This document shows positions 52,474 through 61,670 of a stretch of 64,000 bases of DNA, piece after piece. Below the pieces are notes generated by a model. It was not told where the DNA came from, searched no databases, and saw only the letters and a program-made list of their open reading frames with translations. Numbering within the stretch: the first letter of the stretch is position 1; each line of letters begins with the position of its first letter. The stretch is from Cognataquiflexum gelatinilyticum. GTDB taxonomy: Bacteria > Bacteroidota > Bacteroidia > Cytophagales > Cyclobacteriaceae. The position numbers were made by a program, and so were the translations under genes. The DNA lies in NCBI RefSeq assembly GCF_024813435.1, contig NZ_JANAEZ010000010.1, forward strand, positions 62,001-126,000. Direction: 5' to 3'.

Positions 52474-52502
52474 AAAAAAATAAGGGGCTTTAAGCCCCTT
52501 AT
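52474..52502 (-). terminator. Intrinsic terminator of the second tonB
   Basis: A perfect palindrome TAAGGGGCTTTAAGCCCCTTA (21 nt, 52481-52501) is followed on the minus strand by TTTTTTT. It separates the two tonB genes. Confidence 0.85.
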
Positions 52503-52507
52503 GTATT

Positions 52508-53182
52508 TTATCCAAGTTTGAATCTGATCGGAAGTCTCATCCTAACCCTTACAGGGCAACCTCTTTGCTTGCCCGGAGTCCATTTTGGTGCTCCTTTGAC
52601 TACCCTGAGGGCTTCTTCATCACAACCTCCACCGATACCTCTGAGGAGCTCTACGTCCTGCACAGTACCGTCAGTGTTCACAACGAATACAACATATACA
52701 GTACCTTCTATACCCATACGTCTAGCTTGAGTAGGATATTTGAGGTTTTTCCTCAAGTATTCATTCCAAGCTTCCATACCACCTGGGAATTCAGGAGAGT
52801 TTTCAACAACGTCGAAGATTTCATCTGCTTTTTCCACCACAGGTGCATCAGCTATGATAACTTCTTTGATTACTGTTTCTTCCTGAACATCCACGTCGAA
52901 GTTAACCTCGATTTTTTCTTCTATTTCAACCTCATCTGGAATTTCCTGAATAACCGGCTGCTCAATCGGCGGTGGCGGTGGGGGTGGTTGTTCTGTGATC
53001 GGAATATCGAGTAGTTCTTCAAATTCATCGGTAACACTACCTAGATCTTTCAAATTCCTATCATCATAGGATTTATATTCAAAAGCAAAAAGGCATAACC
53101 CGACGCTAACTGCTAATCCAAGATTCAGGAACATTCCTGTTTTTTTGGATAAATCCGCTTGTGGCGTCTTTTTAGCTTCCAT
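52508..53182 (-). CDS. Energy transducer TonB (paralogue 2)
   Basis: A 224-residue TonB with the same plan as the next gene leftward: an N-terminal membrane segment (MFLNLGLAVSVGLCLFAFEY), a TEQPPPPPPPIEQP stretch, a Val/Glu/Asp-rich linker and a C-terminal domain with LKYPTQARRMGIEGTVYVVF and DVELLRGIGGGCDEEALRV. The C-terminal 88 residues of the two are mostly identical while the linkers differ, so they look like a tandem duplication whose periplasmic arms have diverged. The 278 bp upstream, up to gcvH, hold no gene that I can see. Confidence 0.93.
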   Translation of the reverse strand: MEAKKTPQADLSKKTGMFLNLGLAVSVGLCLFAFEYKSYDDRNLKDLGSVTDEFEELLDIPITEQPPPPPPPIEQPVIQEIPDEVEIEEKIEVNFDVDVQEETVIKEVIIADAPVVEKADEIFDVVENSPEFPGGMEAWNEYLRKNLKYPTQARRMGIEGTVYVVFVVNTDGTVQDVELLRGIGGGCDEEALRVVKGAPKWTPGKQRGCPVRVRMRLPIRFKLG

Positions 53183-53460
53183 GGTTGTTAATTTATTAGG
53201 TTAATAATTTTTTGACAGATTAAGAGAAAACAATTTTAGCCATTTATTTTAATTTTTACAAGAGATGAAATTGCCTTGTATAAAATTTATATGCCATTTA
53301 GCCTAAATTTTTCTCCAATTTTTGGTAGGTGGGATCAGATCTATATACGTTTTTTGATAGCCAATCGGTTTTGATGGGGGTAAAATTTTTCCCAAGTATA
53401 TTTTCGGATTCAAATCCTGCAATCTAATATCCTGCAGGTTCAATTCCATTCGGTATTGAA

Positions 53461-53838
53461 TTACCCGCCTACTAGTTCGGAATATTCTTCATACGACAAT
53501 AGATCCGATGGGATATCTCCGGAAAATTTCACCTTGATCATCCATCCTGACTCATATGGGGATTCATTTACAAGTTCTGGGGAAGATTCAAGATCTTCAT
53601 TGAACTCTATGATTTCACCTTCCAAAGGCATAAAGAGGTCGGATACGGTCTTCACAGCCTCTACGGTACCAAAAACCTCACCTGCTGCTATGGTTTCGCC
53701 GACAGTTTCCACTTCGACATAGACGATGTCCCCAAGTTCTCTCTGTGCAAATTCTGTAATACCAATCACAGCAATGTCATTTTCAATTTTGACCCATTCG
53801 TGGTCTTTGGTGTACTTGAGCTCTTTTGGAAAATTCAT
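53461..53838 (-). CDS. gcvH: Glycine cleavage system H protein
   Basis: A 125-residue lipoyl carrier, taking the ATG at 53838 (MNFPKELKYTKDHEWV), the usual opening; the frame extends 15 codons further to 53883 without family similarity. The lipoylated lysine sits in GTVEAVKTVSDLF. The C-terminal YESGWMIKVKFS and LLSYEEYSELV complete the fold. It carries the aminomethyl group between the P and T proteins. It is 55 bp downstream of sprA, a conserved neighbour in Bacteroidetes. P and T genes are not in the window. Confidence 0.95.
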   Translation of the reverse strand: MNFPKELKYTKDHEWVKIENDIAVIGITEFAQRELGDIVYVEVETVGETIAAGEVFGTVEAVKTVSDLFMPLEGEIIEFNEDLESSPELVNESPYESGWMIKVKFSGDIPSDLLSYEEYSELVGG

Positions 53839-53893
53839 ATCGGTCTTAATTTTAAAGTGTCCAAAAATACAAGGTTTCGACAAATGTAAAAAC

Positions 53894-56800
53894 CTATTGG
53901 GCTAAATTAAATCGTAATTGTCCACCAAAGGCTGTAGAACTTCTACGGAAGGCTGTAGTGACCCTCGGATCATTGATTGTACGGTCAAAATAGATGGTAA
54001 TGTTTAGACTTTTGCTTACGATATATCCGATTGTTGGCCTGATTTGAATGTTCAGGTTACCATTGGTCACTGTGCTTCCTTCATCGATTTTGCGCTGGAC
54101 TTGTCTTGTATCGACCACTTTGGTACTTAATCTAAACTGCAGGTCATTCTCCAGTATTTCCTGTCTTCCCTGGATTTTAAACGGAATTTTTACCCCAGCT
54201 TTTGTATATCCCAAGTCAAATCCAAAATCCCGGCTTGTCTGTTCTGTAACCTGGGCATTTGAAAAGTTCAAACCCAAATTCCTTTCCGAGTTGTACTCCA
54301 TGACGATGTTGAGTCGGTCTTTTGTCAATAGATTCACGCCAATCAAAGGTGCAAAGCGCTCTGAAAGGACGACCTGATTGAGGATGAAGACCGGTATGTA
54401 TTCACCGAATTCGTTGGTGAGGTTTGCTCCCGGAAAATTCCTGATGCTGTTATATAGTTCCAAGCCTTTACTGTAAAGGAGTGAGTTGGAAAAATTACTT
54501 ACATCATAGGTCGATGAATATACATGGGTAAGGCTGATGCTTGAGAAGTACTCTTTTAGCGCCGGTATCTGGCTGAGGCCTTTGTAATCCACTCTCCAGT
54601 TTGGAATCGGAATTTTGGGAAAAGGATTCAGGTCAATGGTGTTTGGATCCCGCCCTGAGTAGGCCGACAGGAAGGAAAGTGTCAATACATCCTGACCATT
54701 CAGAGAATACTCCCCACCCGGATTAGTTGCATTCAGTCTTGACTGGATGATGCTTCGGTTTTGTTCAAAATCTGTAAACAATGGGGAATTGTTATTTTGG
54801 TCATCTCTGGCCAAAGTTGTCCTGATGATGGAATAGGTGATGCTGTAAGCCCCGGAGCGGTTTGGACTCAGGGAATTGAATTCACCGGGATTATCGGAAG
54901 AGTTTCTGAAGATTTCTGTGTAGTCCCCGGTTTCCCTTTTTTTAGCCTCAAGGGTGATATTAAAGTCTTTGAAGGGTACTACCAATCCTGTTATTTGAAG
55001 ATTTTTGGTCTGGTTTTGCCGGAAGAGTTGGGTCATCTCAGTGCTTGGTGCCATGAGGCTGCGGTCTGCCAAACCTAATCGGATATTAGGATCCTGAGCC
55101 CCAAAAATAAAACCAAAACCTGGGTTCAAAAAACTTCTGTCCAAGCCAAGAAGGCCTGTCTCTCCCATGTATCCTGGCAGGAATGTTCCTTCCACAACGG
55201 AATACCTAAAGTTGATATCCTTGATCATAGTGAGGAATTGGATGGTTTTTCTCGTGAACGGCGTGCCAATGGTATCTTCGGCACTGACGGTCGTCCTCCC
55301 CGGAATGCTTGGGCGCTTTGGTGCATTTAGGGCCTTGTATTTGGCACTTTTGTTATAGAGTTTGACAAAGTCAAGTTTGCCGACTATGGATTGGTCTCTT
55401 GTGTTTTGGATGACATTTCCCAAAGTATCCCGCTGCCCGATCGCACCGGTCAGCCATGAATAAGTACTGGCATATTTATAATCCATACCTATCCAATCCA
55501 AAGCCCCGATTTTATCAAAAGGAAGCTTGTAATTGATATTCAATTGGTGGTTATAATTGGTAGTCCTTCCAAAACTCCTGATGTTGTTTCTCAATGAATC
55601 TCTTTTGGCTTCAGAATCAATGTCTCCATCCGGTTCATCCACGACTGCCATTACCCGACTCAGGTAATCTACTCTTAGATTTTTGGTCAGGTCCCAGTTG
55701 AGGTTATAAGTACGGTTGATGAAGAAGCTTTTTTGGAAGAAAGGATCTACGCCGTCGATCGTCAGTTGGTCATTTCGGTATTGGGTTCGGAGAAAACGCC
55801 TGTCCACATCCACCCGTGCCGCAAAGGAGGTAGGGACAAAGTTAAAATTCATATCCCTTATCAGGCTGAATTTTTCGCCACCTGCCCAAGAGGAATTTTT
55901 AAAAGGTTCCAAAACAACCGGCTTTGGCTGGTACACATAGGCGACATTTCCGAGGTAAGTCTCAAAAAGATAGCTTTCCGTATTGATGTTGCTTTGCCGG
56001 ACGGAACCGTGGGCGTAGGAGAAGGAGAAATTGCTTAAATCATAGACCCGGGTCTTTTCCTGATTCGGATTTTTGTTTTTGCGGACATTGGTAAAGCCAA
56101 TATTTCTCCTCGTCATTTGATCCAATACCTGATCGCGATAGATTTCCCTTTCCGAATCATTTTGGAATTTTTGTAGCGCAAGATCAAAAAGGACATCAGG
56201 GTTTAAAGGATCAAATTGGGGCTTTGTTGTGGCATTTTCAAAACTGATGTACATCGGAATCGACACATTCAATCCTTCAGGAAGGATTTTATGCACATTG
56301 ACATTGGCAGAGATGTCATATTGGGTAGCGGCAGTCTGGGCTCTCTGGGAAAGTCTTGTCTCTAGGCCTCCAAACCCAAAAGTATTGTGTCTTACCGAAG
56401 TGGAGACAGTAGCGACATCTGCAATCTGTGCATTCAGTCGGGCATTGGCGGCCCATCCGCTTGATTGTTTGAAACCTGTCAATCTCAATTCATTGGCCCA
56501 GATACAGATCGACTTGGAAGCACCGCTGCCACTTCCCGGATTTCTGATTCCGATCATCATTCCCTGCACGAGGCTGAGTTCAGGCCTGCCCACTACAGTT
56601 ACCCGATATTGTCTGATATCTTGCGAAAAGGCAAGGTTTAAAGGTACACGCCTGTTGTCCCTTTCAATTTTGACTCCGACTATTTCATTGATGGCGATGT
56701 CGATTTCATTTTCCTGTGGCCAGATCTGAAGAGGGTCACGGGTACCTTTTGGAGTGATGTTGAGAGGAACTTCTATTTCATAATAGTTGTCTGTATAGTC

Positions 56801-59800
56801 TGTTCCCAACCTCAAAAATGCTGTTAATTCCCCATCCTGAGCATCTTCGCTATCGGCATGGATAAACATCTTCATCCTTTCAAACTGCACCATGTCCAGT
56901 GAGTTGGCGTTTTTGAAAACTGCGCGGGCATCTTTTGCCTGAAGGTCTTCCACACACAGTCTGATAGACTGCTCATTGAGCACCCTTTCTACAGAAGCAA
57001 GGTTGTCCCGGTCTCTGATGATACCCGGAGGCAATACATAAGGGCTTTGTGTGGCACTTCCCTGTCCATTGTCTTCGATGTTGACCACGTCCACACTGAA
57101 ATTGGAATTATCAGGTTCTGGGATTTCAAAAAATCCCCTTTCATACAACGATTCCAAAAATACCCGCCATTGACTTGCTACCAAGCGGAAGTTTGCCATC
57201 CTGAGGACTACCGGCTGCTCAAAATCCGTCAGGTAGGTTCTCATATAGCGGATGGATTTAAATCCTGAGATTTCACCCTGAACCCTGTCCGGGGTCCTCA
57301 CGGGAATTCTAAACAGGTACCAATCTACCCGGTCACCGCTTTGGCTGGAAGTAACCTTGTCTACAATGTAGTTTTTACCAACTTCCATTTCTCCCTTTCT
57401 GAGGTCGATTTCGTATTCGTAGTAGGCTTCCAGTTCATTGACGGTATTGTCATTGTTAAGGTCTTCATTGTCTGGAAGGTTAGACCCGGCGGGGACAAAA
57501 GACAGGTTGCTGTTATTGGAAATAGGAGTGTTCCCATCCATCCCATTGAATTTCTTATACCTTTCCAGGATTTTGATGTCGTTGTTGTCAAAATTCTGGT
57601 CCAGATAGTATTGAAAATTATCCGCAGAAGGGTCATTTCTGATACCTTGCAAGGCTTGGGGACTGACGTTCAGCCTGTCAATGAATCGGGTTCTGAAGAA
57701 ATCTTCTTCTTCCTCATTGCGGAGACCGTCCATACCCACATCTTGGTTTACCCTTGACTCTGGAGAATTGTCAAAGGCAGGGATCAAAAATTGTTGTTGG
57801 GTGATTTTTCCCCATTCAGTGACATTGGCATTATCGGGATTTCCATCTGCAGGAAGTCCGTTTTCAAATCCGTGGCGGCCATCTCTGATGACATCTTCTG
57901 ATACCTCACCTAGGTTAAATATCAATTTTCCGCCCGTGGTATTGTTCTGATTGAATTTTCCATCCAAAACCCGTCCATTTTCCCCTTCTATAAACGGATC
58001 CAACAACCAAAATTCAAGGTATTCTATATTGGTCCTGTCAAAATCCACCTCTGTGGTGATCGGCCGGGTAACCCCACCATAGTTTTGCTTTGGATTCGGA
58101 AGCAAACCGTCTGAATTCAGGTTTGGATTGTAATTATACATTCCCCTTTCACTTGGAAAATAGGCAAGTTCAAAAAGGGGTTCAGGTACCACAATGACAT
58201 CACGGTCTCTGTTTTGGAAGATTTCCTGAGGCAATACCCTTCTAACGTAATGGTTGATCCGGTCAGCTTGGTTGATATTGGAAGGGACATCTGCACCACC
58301 TTCTCTATAGAAAATGTTGTCAATATTATACCAAGCAACTTTTGCTCTTCTATAGGCATTTCCAAGTCTGTCAGCTGTAATGGCGCTTAAGTCAAAAAGG
58401 TTGTTGTCTGTTTTTGGTGTCGAAGCCAAATGCCAGGTCTGTGCCGCTGAGCCTCCAAGGCTATAAGGTGTAATGGCTGTTTCGAAATCATCAATGTAGT
58501 TGGTAGGTTCGCCCAATACCTGATTGGATGTACCGGGAAGAAGCTGTGCAAATTCACCGCTGACCTGGATCAGTGATTTTTCTTTGGTGTCTGTAAAGGG
58601 AAGTGCATCGGCTAGCTTGGTCAGGAACCTTGACTCATCACTGAAATTGGCATCCAATCCCCACATGCTGTTCCTGAGGGTTTCATTTCCTATGGCAATT
58701 CTGGTGATATTGGGACGCTCATTCAAATACAAAAGTGTACCTCCGATATTGAATTTTTCATTGAGAATATATTCCACCCGAGTCCCCAATAGACTTCTGG
58801 TCTGGAAAGACACCAAGTCGGCCTTTTCAAAGCTGATAGAAATCCTTTTTCCGGATTGGAGAATCCCCTCATTGATGATATTGACCCGTCCAAAGTTGTA
58901 ATCGACTGTAAAATCCACCCCTTCAGCCAATGGGATATTTCCGGCCATGACGATTACTGATCCCGGTGAAATATTGAGGCCCGGCAATAATATTTCAGAA
59001 GCAGATCCAGCTGTAAGTCTTCCTTTAATAAAAAACTTATCATACCTGGTCACCAATTCCGCATCGGCAAGCGTAGTCCGGTAGAGTGTGTCAAAGACAT
59101 ATTTATTGGCAAGATTGGCTTCATTGGGTAAAAAAATATCCCTTAGGGTCTGACCAAATGGTTCCAATACAGGGAACACCAATAGACCACGTTCGGGAAA
59201 AATGGTTATCTCTGGTATAAAGTCAAAGTTTCCGTCAGGGGCAGGGTCATTTTGGGGGTTGAGGTTATCAAGTCCTGTGAGTCTGATCAGAGGCCTGTTT
59301 TTCACATTTTCACCTTCCAAAAGAGTAGGGTTATCCAAGCCTGTCCTGTCATCACGATAGATGACCTGAAGCTGAAAACCGTCCTGTTTGATTTGGTTGG
59401 CATTGAGGTTATAGACGTTTTTCATCATCAAATCCCAAGTGGGAATCCTGATATTGATCCGTGCCGGTCTAAGCATTTTCAAAAATATCAGGTCTGAGAT
59501 CGGACGGTTCTGGTAGTCTTCTGACAATTCCCCTACTTTATAGACCTGACCATTATAGGTGTATTCAAAAGAAACTGCCAAGACCTCATCATTCTGAAGC
59601 CTACGCGAAAGTGAAATGTAACCGAGTTCTCTGTTGAACTGATATTCTGTCGGAGCGAGTTTCCTTGCACCGTTTACCTGTTCGAAGTCTATGCCCCGTG
59701 TCAGTCCGAGGTTGGATTCTATTGCCCCCGAACCGGTATCAAATGGCCTGAATGCAGGATTCCCATTAAGGTTATCAAAAAGAAGATTGGCTTGGTTGAA

Positions 59801-61045
59801 TGCCGGTGCGCCAGGATTTCCTGTTCCAATACTTGGATTTTCGGGTTTGTATATCCTCCTGCCTTCACCCAAATCTATGAATGCCGTAAAATTCCGCAGC
59901 GTTTCTGTATTTTGGGCACGGTTCATTATATAGACTTCCACCCTTGTGATATTGAGTCCTGAGAGTATTTGGGGCAAGCCTCTCAGCCACCTTTCATAAT
60001 TGTCTCTAAAGAAATGGGCTAGAAAAAAGTGTCTGTTTTCATCATAGGAAGATCCTTGGATCTCAAATTGCCTACCTTGACCCCCTGCTTCAATGACGAG
60101 TTCATCCCTTCTACCTCTTTGGGTAGAAGCCACGCTAGTCACAAAAAGTTTACCAAACTGAAGCTGGGTTTTGACCCCGAAAAGGTTTTGGGCTCCCTGA
60201 ATCAAACTGTTTTGAACAGGCATACTGACGTTGCCTATTTCAATGGATTTGATGATGTCTTCTTTGAAACCGGTATATTCTGCCTTGAGTTGGTTTTGGA
60301 AGTCAAAAGAATTGTTGGAGTCAAAGTTGGCTCCAATTTTCAATTTTTGGCCCAAAGTACCGTTGACGGCCATTTGGATCTGTTGGTTAAAATTAAAATT
60401 CCCGTTTTGTTGCTGCCTGACAGGGATGGAGGGGTTGTCGATTCTTCTAAAAATGGCACCAAGGTCAAGATCTACAAATCCGGTTGGAATAATGTTTATC
60501 TCATTTCCACCAAATATTCTGTCCAAACTTGGGCTTGTGGTAATTGGGGGAATCAGATTTCTACCACTTACAGGGCTTTCCCCATCTAGACCCTTGGACC
60601 TGCTTCTCCAATACTCCTGCCTTACCCGGAATTCCTGAATCTTGGAAAATTCATCAAAATCATACAAAACCCCAGGTTCAATTTCTGTAGAATCAACTTT
60701 TTCCTGGATCCGGTATCTTGGAATGGAATCCATCTCTACCTGAATCGATGGCTGGGCAGGATTCATCTGGTAAAAAGGAGAGTATCTGGGTAGGTATGGG
60801 TTCTGGTTTGGGTATAGAGGATTTGTCCTCATATTCTGCCAAAGCAAAAAAGAGGGGAGCATTCTCCTTTTATTCAAAGAATCAATTCTGCTTTGTATAC
60901 TGTCAGGTCGGGTTATTACGCTGTCAGCATTGATTTCCTGGGCTTGTATATTACTAAAAATCAATAAGCAATAGACCAGAATCAGAAGACCTATTGGTTT
61001 CAAGAGAGGTGTTGCGCTTTTTTTTGAAAAAAATTGCGGATACAA
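53894..61045 (-). CDS. sprA: Type IX secretion translocon / gliding protein SprA (Sov)
   Basis: A 2383-residue outer-membrane protein at the usual length for the family. A signal peptide (about 16-36) precedes the SprA N-terminal domain with repeated ISLSRRLQNDEVLAVSFEYTYNG-type segments (key: YISLSRRLQNDEVLAV) and LDLGAIFRRIDNPSIPVRQQ. The remainder is dominated by barrel strands, ending STAFGGQLRFNLAQ. SprA forms the very large 36-strand pore through which type IX cargo crosses the outer membrane, with PorV at its gate. It lies 22 bp after ruvA. Confidence 0.97.
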   Translation of the reverse strand: MYPQFFSKKSATPLLKPIGLLILVYCLLIFSNIQAQEINADSVITRPDSIQSRIDSLNKRRMLPSFLLWQNMRTNPLYPNQNPYLPRYSPFYQMNPAQPSIQVEMDSIPRYRIQEKVDSTEIEPGVLYDFDEFSKIQEFRVRQEYWRSRSKGLDGESPVSGRNLIPPITTSPSLDRIFGGNEINIIPTGFVDLDLGAIFRRIDNPSIPVRQQQNGNFNFNQQIQMAVNGTLGQKLKIGANFDSNNSFDFQNQLKAEYTGFKEDIIKSIEIGNVSMPVQNSLIQGAQNLFGVKTQLQFGKLFVTSVASTQRGRRDELVIEAGGQGRQFEIQGSSYDENRHFFLAHFFRDNYERWLRGLPQILSGLNITRVEVYIMNRAQNTETLRNFTAFIDLGEGRRIYKPENPSIGTGNPGAPAFNQANLLFDNLNGNPAFRPFDTGSGAIESNLGLTRGIDFEQVNGARKLAPTEYQFNRELGYISLSRRLQNDEVLAVSFEYTYNGQVYKVGELSEDYQNRPISDLIFLKMLRPARINIRIPTWDLMMKNVYNLNANQIKQDGFQLQVIYRDDRTGLDNPTLLEGENVKNRPLIRLTGLDNLNPQNDPAPDGNFDFIPEITIFPERGLLVFPVLEPFGQTLRDIFLPNEANLANKYVFDTLYRTTLADAELVTRYDKFFIKGRLTAGSASEILLPGLNISPGSVIVMAGNIPLAEGVDFTVDYNFGRVNIINEGILQSGKRISISFEKADLVSFQTRSLLGTRVEYILNEKFNIGGTLLYLNERPNITRIAIGNETLRNSMWGLDANFSDESRFLTKLADALPFTDTKEKSLIQVSGEFAQLLPGTSNQVLGEPTNYIDDFETAITPYSLGGSAAQTWHLASTPKTDNNLFDLSAITADRLGNAYRRAKVAWYNIDNIFYREGGADVPSNINQADRINHYVRRVLPQEIFQNRDRDVIVVPEPLFELAYFPSERGMYNYNPNLNSDGLLPNPKQNYGGVTRPITTEVDFDRTNIEYLEFWLLDPFIEGENGRVLDGKFNQNNTTGGKLIFNLGEVSEDVIRDGRHGFENGLPADGNPDNANVTEWGKITQQQFLIPAFDNSPESRVNQDVGMDGLRNEEEEDFFRTRFIDRLNVSPQALQGIRNDPSADNFQYYLDQNFDNNDIKILERYKKFNGMDGNTPISNNSNLSFVPAGSNLPDNEDLNNDNTVNELEAYYEYEIDLRKGEMEVGKNYIVDKVTSSQSGDRVDWYLFRIPVRTPDRVQGEISGFKSIRYMRTYLTDFEQPVVLRMANFRLVASQWRVFLESLYERGFFEIPEPDNSNFSVDVVNIEDNGQGSATQSPYVLPPGIIRDRDNLASVERVLNEQSIRLCVEDLQAKDARAVFKNANSLDMVQFERMKMFIHADSEDAQDGELTAFLRLGTDYTDNYYEIEVPLNITPKGTRDPLQIWPQENEIDIAINEIVGVKIERDNRRVPLNLAFSQDIRQYRVTVVGRPELSLVQGMMIGIRNPGSGSGASKSICIWANELRLTGFKQSSGWAANARLNAQIADVATVSTSVRHNTFGFGGLETRLSQRAQTAATQYDISANVNVHKILPEGLNVSIPMYISFENATTKPQFDPLNPDVLFDLALQKFQNDSEREIYRDQVLDQMTRRNIGFTNVRKNKNPNQEKTRVYDLSNFSFSYAHGSVRQSNINTESYLFETYLGNVAYVYQPKPVVLEPFKNSSWAGGEKFSLIRDMNFNFVPTSFAARVDVDRRFLRTQYRNDQLTIDGVDPFFQKSFFINRTYNLNWDLTKNLRVDYLSRVMAVVDEPDGDIDSEAKRDSLRNNIRSFGRTTNYNHQLNINYKLPFDKIGALDWIGMDYKYASTYSWLTGAIGQRDTLGNVIQNTRDQSIVGKLDFVKLYNKSAKYKALNAPKRPSIPGRTTVSAEDTIGTPFTRKTIQFLTMIKDINFRYSVVEGTFLPGYMGETGLLGLDRSFLNPGFGFIFGAQDPNIRLGLADRSLMAPSTEMTQLFRQNQTKNLQITGLVVPFKDFNITLEAKKRETGDYTEIFRNSSDNPGEFNSLSPNRSGAYSITYSIIRTTLARDDQNNNSPLFTDFEQNRSIIQSRLNATNPGGEYSLNGQDVLTLSFLSAYSGRDPNTIDLNPFPKIPIPNWRVDYKGLSQIPALKEYFSSISLTHVYSSTYDVSNFSNSLLYSKGLELYNSIRNFPGANLTNEFGEYIPVFILNQVVLSERFAPLIGVNLLTKDRLNIVMEYNSERNLGLNFSNAQVTEQTSRDFGFDLGYTKAGVKIPFKIQGRQEILENDLQFRLSTKVVDTRQVQRKIDEGSTVTNGNLNIQIRPTIGYIVSKSLNITIYFDRTINDPRVTTAFRRSSTAFGGQLRFNLAQ

Positions 61046-61067
61046 AAGACAGTCGGGTTTTTGATGA

Positions 61068-61667
61068 TTACGGGTTTTTTAAAGATGCTTTAATTAATTC
61101 TTCCAAAGAAATTTCCGGACCGGTTTTTTTCAAAACTGTTGCAATGTTTTTTTCTGCAACGGCTTTAGTAAACCCTAATGTCAGCAAGGCTTGTAACGCC
61201 TCTTCTTTTGTTTTATTGTTACTTTTTGAAAATGCGGAGGTCTGTATTACGGAATCTGAAAATGACTCTTTTTTGATTTTATCCTTCAATTCAAGGATGA
61301 TTCTTTGTGCTGTTTTTGTGCCTACGCCTTTTACATTTTGGATGGTTCGGGCATCTTCATTTACTATAGCACTTTCCAGTTCCTCCGAACTTAATGAAGA
61401 CAAGATCATGAGTGCCGTATTCGGTCCCACTCCTGATATGGAAATCAGGTTTAGAAACAGTTTTTTTTCTGATTCCTGACCGAATCCATATAAGGTATGC
61501 CCATCTTCTTTGATACTTAAATAAGTGAGGAGCATAATTTGCTCCTCATCTTTGATTTGTGAATAGGTCTGCAGGGAAATCTTTACCTGATACCCTACAC
61601 CTGAAATATCGATAATGACAAATGTCGGGTCTTTGTAGGCTAATCTCCCTTTTAAATATGCAATCAT
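61068..61667 (-). CDS. ruvA: Holliday junction branch migration protein RuvA
   Basis: A 199-residue RuvA: OB-fold start MIAYLKGRLAYKDPTFVII, two helix-hairpin-helix motifs (LISISGVGPNTALMIL and IQNVKGVGTKTAQRIILELK), and the small C-terminal domain III (EEALQALLTLGFTKAVAEKNI) that contacts RuvB. It tetramerises on Holliday junctions. It lies 3 bp after maeB. Confidence 0.97.
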   Translation of the reverse strand: MIAYLKGRLAYKDPTFVIIDISGVGYQVKISLQTYSQIKDEEQIMLLTYLSIKEDGHTLYGFGQESEKKLFLNLISISGVGPNTALMILSSLSSEELESAIVNEDARTIQNVKGVGTKTAQRIILELKDKIKKESFSDSVIQTSAFSKSNNKTKEEALQALLTLGFTKAVAEKNIATVLKKTGPEISLEELIKASLKNP

Positions 61668-61670
61668 GCT

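Noticed and set aside
54048..60938. Many plus-strand frames of 60-190 codons opposite sprA
   Set aside because: They are antisense to a continuous 2383-codon gene with clear family features and have no independent support.
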